From: Morinoia aosen
Taxonomy: Eukaryota; Arthropoda; Malacostraca; Amphipoda; Talitridae
NCBI GenBank assembly: GCA_030386875.1
Contig: CM059576.1
Location: 20,439,058 to 20,503,057, forward strand
Reading direction: 5' to 3'
Length of the DNA stretch: 64,000 nt
Made by a program: the position numbers and the translations under genes. Below, in pieces: positions 1 to 11,930 of the stretch; the first letter of the stretch is position 1, and every line of letters starts with the position of its first letter. The notes beneath the pieces were generated by a model. The model searched no databases. It saw nothing but the letters and a program-made list of their open reading frames with translations, and was not told where the DNA came from.

Positions 1-176
1 GTGAGACCTGCACACAACCCAGCAATACCGGCAGTCGTGCATATAATAGCACATATAATAGCACTGCGAGAACTGCACACAACCCAGCAATACCGCCAGT
101 CATCCATATAATAGCACATATAATAGCACTGCGTGAGACCTGCACACAACCCAGTAATACCGCCAGTCGGGCACAT
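1..176. repeat. minisatellite, ~65-67 bp unit, at left edge
   Basis: The phrase ctgcacacaacccag recurs at about 8, 73 and 140, each followed by a segment ending in cat(c)ataatagcacatataatagcac. The period is 65 and 67 bp. The array is cut by the window edge, so the copy number is unknown. The third copy is partial and merges into unique sequence near 176. Confidence 0.85.
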
Positions 177-1799
177 TTGCCACTTACCGGCCACACTCGC
201 AAGAGACGATTTCATCTATTTACGTAATGTACTAGGGACATTGCTCGTCCTAGATATCGATCTTCATAAATGTGAAGTATATGATACTATTCACACATCT
301 CAGATGAACCAAATGCATTCCTAAAATTAACAACACAGAGCGTCTCCTGAGAGGAGAACCTTGTGTTCAGCCATTGCAGACGTTTTGATGGTTTCACTGG
401 GGTATTGCGCTATTTGAAGAGGATTGGATACTGTATGTCCTCTTTGGCTGCATGAAGACGCGTCATTTGTCAGAAATACCAAGCAACACATACCGTATAT
501 TTCCTTGCTTTCATACAGCTCTAACGAAAAGATAAACAACATTCGAGAAACACTTATCAATTTATCACGAAAGATCTCACCGATCACAGCGCGAGGGACC
601 TTCTCCTTCAGTCCTGATCCCACGCTGGTGCAGAGCAGCCACAAGCTTTCTTCTGTCCATGTCATTCAAGTCACTACGACATAACTCGATCTCACCGTAC
701 CTCAAATGGAAGCAGAAATGTTACAGTGAGAAGATGCTCACTCCGCAGGTGCATCTGACACAAACTTATAAATAAATAAACCGAGGCGCATGCAATAATG
801 ACCTTTGAAAACACAAACAACGTCATGCTCATCGGTTTTACTGCTGAAAAGGAAATATAATCGGACAGAAGTGTATGAATATCTGTTTAAGAAACCTACA
901 AAGTCGTACAAATCTACGCATAGCTCTGAATTAGGTGACAACTTCCACCCATGACTACGCCTTTTCTCAAAGAAAGAGAGCTACACTGGTATACGAAATT
1001 GGAAATTGAGTGTTTTTCATCTTTATTTTTCAAAGATCACAATTAGATCAATCAAAGGAGACTGTTAATTATATTACTGACGGGTGAGACTCTGTTTCGA
1101 CTTTGAGATATTCTTCAATTTGTCTTCTTGATCAATTTTTTGTCTTCTTAACTTTGTTTTGATAATCATCGCCCTCAGTTCGGTAATCACTCATTATTTG
1201 TTGTTCCCCGCTCTCATACAACAGAAATTACCCCAGCTAAATATTACAGGTTGAATGTGTAACGAGGTAGTCATATTTAATCCTTTAGATCGAAAACGTT
1301 GACATTTGCAGGAATAATGGAAGTAAATCCATTGATGATTTTTATTTCATTCATTCGATACGAGAAAAACTTTCTTGGTTTTCTACTTTAAATGTAATTC
1401 TCGTATTGGATTAGCTTGTAATTTAAATTTTAACACCATAGGAAAATAACAAATAAAATACGGAAATAGATAATAGTGTTGGGGTACCATGGATTACTTC
1501 TTTCATTAGTACATGCACGTCCATACATCAAACTTGGCCATTTCTGGTGCTTCCTTTTTTACGCAGCAGTTTTTATTTCGACATCTAAACACGTAAGGGG
1601 AAAATCTATCTCAGTAAGCTAAAGTAAAATGGGGCGAAGGTTTTTTACTTTGCCGACTTTAATTTATTCTGCAAGTTATTAAAGCATTCAAACCATCACT
1701 CACGTACTTCCAAAGAGTTCTCTCAATAAGTATCACGGCAGCAACAAATCCTGCTAATCAGAATGGATGTGCGGCTGCTGGTCGCCGCAGCCAACTCAC
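177..1799. other. non-repetitive AT-rich sequence, no assigned gene
   Basis: I see no recognisable protein or repeat. If the split host gene continues downstream of its exon at 1959-1800, the best-looking candidate is 652-581 on the minus strand, with acceptor gacag and donor CG|gtgaga. It is open for 72 bp in the phase the previous exon requires. Its acceptor has a poor pyrimidine tract and another frame is also open, so I do not annotate it as coding. Confidence 0.4.
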
Positions 1800-1959
1800 C
1801 TACCGCCGCGGGGGGCGAGAGTCAACACCGTGCTCGCCACCGCCTCCCAGGATGTGTCCGTGTCGCGGCAATTTACCCAAAGTTTGGGGAGAGGTGTGGC
1901 TGGCAGCGGCGCTTTGACCTCGCAGTTTCCATCTATGCTGAACGGAGCGGTCTCCACAT
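1800..1959 (-). CDS. predicted internal exon 4 of split host gene
   Basis: This 160-bp island is much richer in G+C than its surroundings. On the minus strand it is preceded by a good acceptor (ttctcccattctag|AT) and followed by a consensus donor (GGTAG|gtgagt). Two bases complete the codon left by the exon at 12881-12733, 52 codons follow, and two bases remain. The translation begins VETAPFSIDGNCEVKAPLP and ends TVLTLAPRGG. It contains LPKLWVNC followed by a helix-like WEAVASTVLTLAP, a strand-then-helix pattern reminiscent of leucine-rich repeats. No stop occurs in the frame. The exon is the most downstream of four phase-compatible pieces. The splice sites and open frame are seen directly. 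Membership of one gene is inference from phase. I do not recognise the family. Confidence 0.65.
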
Positions 1960-2208
1960 CTAGAATGGGAGAACCATTCACACGATTAATAAGTGTCCAA
2001 ATGAATACTGTTGTGACACCAGTTGAAGGACTATATTTTGATACAGTGGGGAGCGAAAGTATTCAGCGCATTCATTTTTTACTCTATTTCAAGAAAGAGT
2101 TAATCAGTTTTAACTGGAACAACAGAATATGTAAATGAACATCACCTACACAAGCATGAGTCTAAACTGAAAATTATTACCCACACAAAATTTTATGCCA
2201 AAAAATAT

Positions 2209-5098
2209 AATGCGACTTGTGCATAAGTATTGCACACATACTAATTATAGTACATACCAGGGTTACCAGCGTAGCCTCTGTTCTGTCTTACAGCCTCAAT
2301 CGTTGCCCATGGTTTTCCACAAGTGTCTTACGTGAACTGTTTAACAGTCTCATGCATTCTTTTCCACAGACTTTTTTCATTTGAATTGTAGTTCTTAATC
2401 TGTTTCTCGCTTCCTCAATTTCAAGTAATTTAGTAAAATTTTAAATATGATTGAGTTCCGGTGATAGGCATGGCAATTCCACGACATCAATATTTTCAGA
2501 GGGCAAATCTTTCGTTATTCAGCCTTATGCTTCGGGTCGTTGTCTTGTTGGAATACGAAATTACGTCTATGTCCTAAAAATGTGAATGATTTCAATTTCT
2601 CCGACTTCATTCATAGAAACGCAACCTAAAATCATTAACTTCCCCCTCCGTATTACACTGAGGAAGAGGTGTTCATAGGCTTATATTCTGAAATCTTTAG
2701 CATCCATACGTGGATCCAGATTATCCTTCCAAAAGGCCTAATTTTCGTTTCATCAGACTAAATTACCTTTTTCCAGAAGTCATTTGACTCCAGTTGCGAT
2801 CTCTTAAAAAAATTCCACCTGTCGCTCACGTGTTTTCTCTTCAATAATAGAATCTTTCTTTGTGACCTTAAATTGTAAGAAATTCTCGTACACTACATTC
2901 ATGGATAAGAAAACTATTTCAGTGAACGAATACAAATTGAAATAAGATCAATTCAATTAAGAAGATGATATGGAGTGCTGAACCCCGATAAATAGACTTA
3001 CATTATGTTTACAGTATTTTCGATATTTTGCGATCATTGGGCTACTGAATTCATTTGGTTTTGCTCGAATAGAAGGTGCTCAGCGTTACAACGCTGTTTA
3101 CAGAGAGACTTCACAAGGTAAGGTAGCATTGCGATGCACAACTCTCCAGGGTCCGCAGTTAATGGTTAAAGAAGCCAGCACGGGAACCGCGGAGACCGAA
3201 CCAAGAACACCTGCCAGGAGCAGCAACAATATCAGTACCACAGCCAAATCACGGTTGAAATCATAACGGTCGCTAAAACATTCACAATGCAACACACTTA
3301 GACCGCAGAGATTCAACACAAGAAGTATGCAAGAATGGCGTACCTGTCAACATCGAAGAACCAGGACGGATGAGCTAGACACTGCAGGTTAGGCGAAAAA
3401 TCAGACATAAATTACAGCAGACGGGAGCCCAGACTGACGCGCAGTAGACTTGCAAATGGTATACTAAGGAAACGATAGAAAAGAACGATCATAAGAAGAA
3501 TAACAAACAAAAGGAGCAATAGAGCTCTCGACGTAACAAACGAACGTGACACCCGTAACTCACCCAAGTATATTGCCATACTCGCTGGGCCGCAAACCAT
3601 TTTAAGAAGTAGTTTGAAAGTTTAGCAGAAAAGCATTAGGGTAGGAGGGTAGGTGTTCTGCTACAGGACAGAAGATATAGTAGGAAGATAGTTGAACTCG
3701 TGAAGGTCATAGCTCACAAGAAAATACAGGTGGAATGTTCGCTGTGCAGGTGTTAGCCCACCTCTAAGGTCAGAAACGTTTTCCAGCGGATCTTAGATTT
3801 ACATTTTAAACGCTATTGCATGCCAAATACAGGCCGTAGCCCAGAGGTCTGCAGTTCAAAGTTTCACTTCAATACGCCTTAGCAAAATAGTTAGGGTTTT
3901 AAAAAGGCCGTAGCCTAAAGGCTGTAACCCGAATAGATTCAAGTTTTAAAACCCGAACACTTATATTTGTTGAAAATTTAAAAACCTGAACAAAAGTTTA
4001 ATGAAAAGAATTTCCATTCACACAAACACGAAAACAATTTGAAGATAAAAGTGGCAGCAAGGTAGGAGGAGGTCGAGGGTCAGTGGCAGATCACGGCACA
4101 GCAACGTCTCCAGTACACGTCGCCATGACGCCCGTCCACACAACCATCTCACATGGCAGCAACAGAGGGAGCCGAACAGCACTGCTCGTTAAATAAGTAG
4201 AACAACCCGTACACACCGCTGTAACCCCAACCACACAAAGCAAAACTAAAACCACCCGACCATACCGCTGCAACCCCAACCACACAAAGCAAAACTACAA
4301 CAACCCGACCACACCGCTGCGACCCTAACTAGACGTAGCAAAAAAATTCCACCGGCCAACGCTACAGACTTACAATGAGAAGCTATACGAGGCGTACGTG
4401 GGAAGACTTTCCCTCAGAATTCAGTTCCCACGTCTCGATGATCGCTTGATTGTATCCTTACTCACTCAAACTCTGGCCTTTTTCAGATCATTCTGAATTT
4501 CTTCGCGAGCCAAGAATGGTTGTTTCTTCACATTACGAACAATGTACCTCACAGTTGCCTCGACTAATTTCCGTGGACGGTCACTCCTTCCAATACTTTC
4601 TGCAATATATATATTCTCCACTTGCGTACTACAGCACCAACTGCATCACTGTACAATGTTTCTATACCTTTCACCATCTTTGTAAAGCTTTGTGATGCTA
4701 TTGCTTGTTATATTCGACATCTAATTTGTTTTACCCATTGACAAGAAGTATGAGCTGCTGTGGAAGACTGTATCTGTTGCCAGCCAGTCGGTGGAAGAAA
4801 GAATGTGTAGCTAGCAATGTCGTATGTAATTCGCTTAAATGACAGCTCATATCAAAATGAAAATGATGTCATAATGAACTGCAGACTTTATCATCATATT
4901 TTTAGGTATGATAAATACTTTTGCACAGGACCTATTTAGAATTTTAGCAATACATTTATTTTCTGGACGATGTTTGTTCGTCTCACCTATGTTTGGATAG
5001 ATGATGTCCATTTATATATTTTGCGATTGTTTCACTGAAATTGATTCACTGTTTGGAAACATTGAAGAAAAAACAGTGTGTTGAATACTTTTGAAACC
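2209..5098 (-). mobile_element. fossil Tc1-like DNA transposon, split by ~1.4 kb
   Basis: Read on the minus strand, 4740-4390 resembles the N-terminal DNA-binding part of Tc1 transposases: a helix-turn-helix with IVKLYKDGE, then RSDRPRKLVEATVRYIVR and a stretch ending VSKDTIKRSSRRGN. From about 2900 to 2260 the same strand gives the catalytic part: FWKKVI, a stop, SDETK, YGGGS, a frame-broken QDNDPKHKAE region, and LPCLSPELNHI, matching the family pattern SPDLNPIE. About 1.4-1.5 kb of unrelated sequence separates the halves. Degenerate terminal inverted repeats are visible at 2209-2238 and 5069-5098 (ends like CAGTGGGTTTCAAAAGTATT). Many stops and frameshifts make it inactive. Family assignment comes from motif order. 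The exact ends are approximate. Confidence 0.6.
4203..4340. repeat. 49-bp tandem repeat, about 2.7 copies
   Basis: The anchor accgct recurs at 4215, 4264 and 4313, each followed by g(t/c)aacccc(a)ac and an A-rich tract (aaagcaaaact). The last copy is diverged and truncated. The array lies within the insert that splits the Tc1 fossil. Confidence 0.8.
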
Positions 5099-5952
5099 CA
5101 CTGTGTGTTTCAAGTACCAATGTCTAAGCAATAATAACAGCTGTACGGCCATTTTCTGAATGTTCACTTCATAAAAGTGAACTGGAAATGTTGGTGGCTT
5201 ATTTATGACATCGTGTCAATATTCCAGCAACTCGGCAAGTGTTCGTAAATTTGAATCATCTAAACACAGTCGAGATGACGATAGCGAGCCAGAGAGGACG
5301 AACAAACAAGGGTTTTGTTGTACCCAAACATTATCTGCATAACTTTGATGCCTCCTCGTGAGGTCCGTAAGCAAGATGTCGTTCTTCCATACCTCACCAG
5401 CTTTTGCCCTGCAACACCAAAACCCATTCACTATTTTTCTCACCATAAACTATCACCAAAGCGAGTGTTACAAGGCGACATGAGTATGCTATAGATCCTA
5501 ATAATATACTTCTGTTTTACGTATACGGCTAATATACATATGCTACTTCCGTCCATTTCTATTGCTAATGAAAACTTTTCGTATGGCTCTCCTGTCCGTC
5601 TCCTTTTCATATTCATTGTGCCGACTTCAGCAGCCCAACAGCTTTGCGATGAACTGTACCAAACGATGCAACAGCGCTTCACAGCTGTGCCTATACAACT
5701 TGAACTTGAACTTGAACTTGAGGGCCGACAGCGTCGGGGCCTTTGTAACGGCCTACAATTCCCTCCACAATTTTCACACAGAGAGTTCAGCGCCTGATAC
5801 CAGACTTGTCCACTAAACTACTCAGGATCTACCAATCCTTGTCACAGGCTGCCATGGTTGGACGGCATCACTGGGATAACCAGTGTGTCAAGACACCATC
5901 CCCAGGCATATTGAGTCATTACTGCCTACTCTACCTGACTGGCTCATTTCAG

Positions 5953-8900
5953 TCACTGTCTCTTACTCCAGGCACGCACCAGAAACATTTCCATTGCTTC
6001 AATGATACTCAAATTACACTCCTGATTCAATCCAGCAAGACAGCTCATACCGCAATCATCTTCAGCACATCTGGCATTCCACTCATTCTCTCCATACTGC
6101 TCAAACACCACAGTCATAAAACTCTCTCTCTCTTGCTCATACGTACTACATTCCAGCACAAAATGCTCAATTGTTTCCTCCACTCCACTATAACATTGCC
6201 GACATAATCTATTATTATTCTCATTCCACCTCCATGTACGTCTGTGTGTTCACACTCAACGACTTACATCTCACAACAAACAAGAGTTGACTTCCAAAAC
6301 TACCATCATAGAAAATCTCAAACTTAGGTGCTTCCTTTTTCATATACTAGTTAAGTGTAGGCTTCCGCATCATGCAAACCTTCCACTTGTTCAATCCATA
6401 CTCCTTTGTTTGCCTCTCAATCACTTTTTTCCACCTCTTGCAGTCCCACTCAGGCCCTACACCTCCAACATTTATTAGACTCCAGTCATCCACAGGTCTC
6501 CCAATTCTAACATGAATAATCTTTTGCATACTAAGTTTCCTTGCATGCCCCAACATACTTTCACCCAATAGCTTACAGTCAGGTTCCATTCAAAAATTCG
6601 CTTTACCCATCTGCTATTCTGCATTTTTTCAATTCTCACCTTATAATTCAGTACCGCTTTCATCATTCTTTCTGTAAATAGGTTCCACCCTAGGTCACCT
6701 CTAATGGTTTCTGTAGCCGTCCATTTTGGAGCACCCTATGCTAAACGTCGTACCTTATTTTGTATTACATCCAGCTTTTCAAGATCACTTCCATTCCAGG
6801 AAAGAGCACTCATACCATACATGACACTAGGTACAGCAACATACTTCCACATTCCTCTCACACATTCATACTTGTTTGTTCTGTATCTGACCACACTACT
6901 GAACCGTCTACTCCACTGCAATGCTTTTGCCACTTTCTCACCCTTAGTTCTAGTGCATCCATCTTCACTTATCATACAACCTAGATATTTGTATTCTTTT
7001 GTTCTACCTATTCTGATTTCTCCAATATTCCACAGTCTGTCTCGATCAGTCTCATCACTATTTATAGCCATAACCTTACTTTTGTTGGCACCGAAGTTCA
7101 TCTTGAAATCTGTATTATATCCATTCACAATGTCAAGCATCCTTTGCAGTGCATGTCCACATTCACTAACCACAACCACATCATCAGCATACAACAAACA
7201 GCTCAGTCTCTCATTACCAACTTTCAGTCCTAAGCCACTCATTCTCAGTCGAACTGCTAATTCTTCTGTGTACAATCCAAACAACAGGGGAGACAGAGTA
7301 CAGCCCTGTCTCACTCCTCTAACAGTCTTCACCTGCCCTGTTTCCAAATTTCCTAACCTGTAGATAGCGCTTGTGTTCTCATACAGACTTTGTACAATTT
7401 TTACTATTTTTCTGCTAAACCCAACTTTTCTCAAAATTTCAAAGAGCCTATCCCGATCCACTCTGTCATACGCCTTGTCAATATCCAGGAATGCTAAATA
7501 TACCTTCCTAACTTCCTTTCTCATTCGATCAATTATTTCACTCACTACAAACAAATTATCCTCCCCACCTCTATCCTGCCTAAAACCATTCTGTTCTTCA
7601 CCTAGGACTCCTAATTCCTCAACTAAATTTTTCATTCTCTCATTTAAAATACCACAAAAGATCTTACATACAGTGTCAGCCAGTGCAATAATATTGGTCT
7701 GTAATTTTTAAGTTCTTTCATACTCTTATGTCCACTCTTATGCAACATAACTACATTACACTTGTTCCAGTCATCCGGTACTCTTTCACTCTTCCATATC
7801 TCATCAAATAAACATTTCAACATACTGACTACATTCTCTCCTCCACATTTATAGAACTCATATGGGATCTTATCAGGGACACATGCCTTTCCATTTTTCA
7901 CTTTCTTCAAAAAACTTACTATCTCTTCACAAGTGATTTCGTCTTCCATTTGCAGTTCACGTTCATCAGTCAGAAAATTTACGAGTTCATCATCTGTAAC
8001 CTGTTCATTCATTCCACCAATGTCCTCCCAGTATTCTTCAACTGCTTTCACTATTTGCATCCTATCTCGCACACTGCAACCATTGACTACTAATTCATCA
8101 ACTTGAACTTCACCACCTCTATCATTACCTCGTATAAACTTATACCAATCTTTTATTCCAACCGGACCTTTCTTTCTTAGATTTTCAACTTGGTGTCTCT
8201 CCTCTTTAACTCTAGCCTCATTTATCATTCTCCTTACTTTCTTCTGCTGATCATTGTACTCATTCCATGCACATTGCCATTCATCCTCAGTAATTCTGTT
8301 TCTTTCATACATTTTCTTCATACTGCGTTGTTTCTTATTTAAAGTCTTTCTTCTCATTCGTTCTTTCTTTATCTCACTTGTAAACCACCTGGCATTCCCT
8401 GTCCCTTTCCTACATTTCTTTCTACCAACCTTTTGCTCTGCCACATCGTACAGGGTTCTTGCGATCACACTATTTAGGTCATTTACATTTCCAAGCCTGT
8501 TAAAGTTGCACCTACTCAATTCAATCTTAAATTCTTCTCAGTCTGCCATTTTTATCTGCCAACTTTCTTTCACACTACTGGCCTTCAGCATTGACTCCTT
8601 TCTACCCCAGTTATATTCAAGCACAAGCATTGTATGATCACTATCAATATCAAAGTTATCTTCATCTACAAACATTTCTTTGACATACTCTCTTGCTCTA
8701 CTATTCACAATCATATAGTCAATTGCAGTTTTCCATTCCCTGCTTTGCCATGTATGCAAGCCATTTCCTATTGTGACATTCAGGTTTTCAAGTTCATTCT
8801 CATCACAAAAATTTATTAATTTTTGTCCACTTGCATTCACCGGCTCACCAAGTATACCAACATGGCCATTCATGTCACCCATCACAATCAGAGGGCACCT

Positions 8901-9374
8901 GCAGTGTTCTCGTACAACCCTTGTTAATATTTCATACTTTTTTACATTCTCTTCATGAGCTAAGATCCCATCAGTTGTCATATAACATACAATCACAACA
9001 ACACATTCTCTGGCATGCATTCTTTCACACTTAATTGCTAACAAATCTTCACTTTCAGGTTTGTTTCCAACAGGAAGTTTCTCTAATTTCCAATTTAGAG
9101 CATTCTTTAAAATGAGACCAACTCCACCACCTCTTTTTTGCCAACTTACACGCCCTTTTCCTATCATATAGTATTTACTCTCCTTACATTTCAAACTGAC
9201 TCTATCACGCATTTGGGTCTCTACTACACCAACACAATCCAAATTTATATTCGCAAATTCTGCTAGGACATCTAACTTTCCTGCATTCCATCCACGCACA
9301 TTTATACATCCAAACCTCACAACACTATAGGACAATTCACGAGATTTTTCATTTATGCTCGGACAGCTTTTCAT
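5953..9374 (-). pseudogene. LINE-A ORF2: endonuclease-reverse transcriptase, broken
   Basis: The N-terminal part (9374-8538) has an apurinic-type endonuclease that would nick target DNA: CINVRGWN, VGVVETQM, GDMNGHVG, IDYMIVN and SDH are present in order. After in-frame stops near 8538 the frame continues (8519-7644) through the linker to NYRPI, the start of the RT fingers. A frameshift near 7640 moves the frame to 7635-6736, which holds LAFLDIDKAYDRVDR (motif A), GVRQGCTLSPLLF (motif B), YADDVVV (motif C) and YKYLGCMI. Further breaks follow before the C-terminal CCHC-type knuckle (CRQCYSGVEETIEHFVLEC) near 6200-6120, and the reading ends at 5953. All catalytic motifs survive, so the breaks are probably fairly recent. 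Confidence 0.85.
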
Positions 9375-10534
9375 TCATCCTGTTCCACCTTTCATTGCAA
9401 TATGAGTAGACCCGATCCACTGGATGTATCTCCTGGAGAGTTTCATCTCACCTTCTTGTGTAAAGTGGACTCCATCTCCACGAAAACATCCACTCTGGAT
9501 CACGTTATCCATATCAAGGAAGCTGGAACCCAATTCACGCTTTCTCATGCTCTCAGCCTTCATACTCATAATCCTTTCATGCACCTACCTATTCACCTCA
9601 TTTCGCACCCTTTCATACTACTCATCACACGCAGGCCTTCTCAGCAGGCTGGTCACAGCGACTCTAACATTCTTCTTCCGTGCCATTTCACCCACATTCA
9701 TAATTGCATTCACCGTACGCTCTCTCCCACATTCAAGCAATCCATTGCTACCTCCTTGCAGTACAACCATCCCTTCATCCATTCCAGCTATCACTTCCTC
9801 AGCATGCCTACAAATCTCTTGCACTCCCTTTCCTCTCATGCTCGAACACCCACTACGGTAGATCATCCTCACAAACCTACCCACATTCTTAACCATGCTG
9901 TCACCCCATATTCTAATCGTAGGTCTCACTCTCCTATTCATACTACTCTTTCGTTCAATTCTTCCACTCACATCACTCTCTCCATCCATCTTCCTTTCAT
10001 TCACTTCCACTACAGGCGCCTGCCCCTCATGTGTCACATAACAGGTTACTCCATCACTCTCTTTCCATTCGTACTTCTTTCATCATGTTCATTCATCCTT
10101 CTACTCTCATCTGTCACATTTGGACCATCATTTGCTTCATCATTTACTGCATTCACACTTCTTGCGCCATCATTTGCCTTATCATCCACTTCGTTTGCAC
10201 TCCTTGCACAACCACCATTTACCTCTTCATTCACTGCATTTGCACCATTCTCATTCTTTCCTTCGTTCAACTTCCTTTCATCCTTCAAGTCAGCCTCTAA
10301 AGCAACCAACAGAATTGTCAATCTCTCAACCTCCTCTTTCAACTTCTTTCTCTCATCATCCGAACATTTCCAGCATGTAAACACAAGATCACTCAACTTT
10401 CTCCGACTCATCTCTCTCAAACCTTTGCATGCATCTATATCTACCCACTCGTTACAAGTCATACACTGAATCTCCTCATCCATTCCACTTGCACCACCCT
10501 TCCTACGATCAGTCCTATTTATTGCCATTATCAA
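9375..10534 (-). pseudogene. LINE-A ORF1: zinc finger plus SGNH esterase, broken
   Basis: From the ATG at 10534 the first 162 codons give a PHD-like zinc-binding region (CMTCNEW, CKGL, FTCWKC), a charged coiled-coil-like stretch (DDERKKLKEEVERLT), and an Asn/Glu-rich repetitive linker. A stop at 10046 and a frame change lead to a second segment (10037-9618) with esterase block I IWGDSMVKNVG and LQGGSNGLLECG. In-frame stops near 9618 and 9590 precede the last segment (9584-9375) with GDGVHFTQEG, which fits the catalytic Asp-x-x-His block. Such esterase ORF1 proteins are known in CR1-group LINEs; their role in RNP binding or membrane association is not settled. The ORF lies one base from ORF2. 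It is certainly a LINE ORF1; exact start is likely but not proven. Confidence 0.8.
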
Positions 10535-10676
10535 ACACAGACTTCTATCTCAGTATAAATTTTACAGGCAGAAGAAGTCTTCACTCACCAAATCTCCGAA
10601 AAAATCAGGTTATCAAACAAAAGAGACAAAAACGTTACCTACTACTCTCACAGTCACTCTATACAATGTCACACAC

Positions 10677-11784
10677 TATACTCCTTTTATTCCCTATTTT
10701 ATCGAGAGTTCACAGTCTAGTAACCCCCAGAAACAGATATTGAATCTGGTACGGGAAGCTGCTGCTACCACAAGTTGAAACGAAATAAATGTACACAAGG
10801 AGCTCGCGAGACTCGAACTCAGGACTATAAATTACCGCGCCGGTACGCTACCGACTGCGCTATCGATCACCCTAAAAAAGGTGACCGAAGCACAACAACA
10901 GCAATGCTTGTCCTAGTGCAGGTACGTGCTGTCCCGACTTATATTTATTCCCTATTTTATCGAGAGTTCACAGTCTAGTAACCCCCAGAAACAGATAATG
11001 AATCTGGTACGGTAAGCTGCTGCTTCCACAAGTTGAAACGGAATAAATGTACACAAGGAGCTCGCGAGACTCGAACTCAGGACTATAAATTACCGCGCCG
11101 GCACGCTATCGACTGCGCTATCGATCACCCTAAAAAAGGTGACCGAAGCACAACGACAGCAATGCTTGGCCTAGTGCAGGTACGTGCTGTCCCGACTTAT
11201 ATTTATTCCCTATTTTATCGAGAGTTCACAGTCTAGTAACCCCCAGAAACAGATAATGAATCGTTTCAACTTGTGGAAGCAGCAGCTTCCCGTACCAGAT
11301 TCATTATCTGTTTCTGGGGGTTACTAGACTGTGAACTCTCGATAAAATAGGGAATAAATATATGTCGGGACAGCACGTACCTTCACTGGGCCAAGCATTG
11401 CTGTCGTTGTGCTTCGGTCACCTTTTTTAGGATGATCGATAGCGCAGTCGATAGCGTGCCGGCGCGGTAATTTATAGTCCTGAGTTCGAGTCTCGCGAGC
11501 TCTTTGTGTACATTTATTTCGTTTCAACTTGTGGAAGCAGCAGCTTCCCGTACCAGATTCATTATCTGTTTCTGGGGGTTACTAGACTGTGAACTCTCGA
11601 TAAAATAGGGAATAAATATATGTCGGGACAGCACGTACCTGCACTGGGCCAAGCATTGCTGTCGTTGTGCTTCGGTCACCTTTTTTAGGGTGATCGACAG
11701 CGCAGTCGATAGCGTGCCGGCGCGGTAATTTGTAGTCCTGAGTTCGAGTCTCGCGAGCTCCTTGTGTACATATACTCCTTTTAT
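10677..11784. repeat. block of four tRNA-derived SINE-like units with 14-bp flanking duplication
   Basis: The block sits in the 5' region of LINE-A. The 14 bases tatactccttttat occur exactly at 10677-10690 and 11771-11784, fitting a target-site duplication. Between them a 258-bp unit is repeated: one partial and two copies with the tRNA-like part on the minus strand (reference points 10775, 11033), then two on the plus strand (reference points 11527 and 11785 in reverse). The orientation switches at about 11263, where cccccagaaacagataatg and its complement face each other around ~35 bases. The tRNA-like part has an A-box match (tagcgcagtcggtagc, complement of 10847-10862) and a B-box match (gagttcgagtc, complement of 10810-10820), so pol III transcription is possible. 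Acceptor and anticodon stems pair poorly, so it is not a working tRNA gene. Confidence 0.85.
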
Positions 11785-11930
11785 GCAAAGAAAGCTTAAC
11801 AGTCAAAACACCTCAGTCAAAAATTGCAAGTCACGACACCAATGCTCAGTTTCAACTCTCGCGCAACAAAAGAACTACTCACACGAGCACTCCATACAAA
11901 GTCACACACTGTACTCACGTGAATATACAA

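Larger units (their letters stand above)
5697..11930 (-). mobile_element. LINE-A: non-LTR retrotransposon, near full length, broken
   Basis: The order on the minus strand is: 5' region with repeated ~139-bp monomers (compare 10600-10690 with 11850-11915 after removing the inserted block), ORF1 (10534-9375), ORF2 (9374-5953), a ~230-bp 3' UTR, and a tail of four CAAGTT hexamers at 5697-5720. Short microsatellite tails in place of poly(A) are typical of several LINE clades. ORF1 has a zinc finger and an esterase domain; ORF2 has an AP-type endonuclease and a reverse transcriptase. Frameshifts and stops in both ORFs make it inactive. The 5' limit is soft. The element lies in the same orientation as the split host gene, inside its third intron. 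I do not assign a clade; ORF1 architecture resembles CR1-group elements. Confidence 0.85.

Noticed and set aside
3098-3600. Hydrophobic minus-strand ORFs
   Set aside because: Leu/Val-rich frames in the insert that splits the Tc1 fossil; no start context, no family signature.
6704-7363. 219-codon plus-strand ORF
   Set aside because: Antisense of the LINE-A reverse transcriptase.
9402-10469. 355-codon plus-strand ORF
   Set aside because: It is the antisense of LINE-A ORF1, Ser/His/Leu-rich, and has no motifs; the minus strand carries the recognisable domains.
10800-10873. tRNA gene on the minus strand
   Set aside because: A and B boxes match but acceptor and anticodon stems pair poorly; it belongs to a repeated SINE-like unit.
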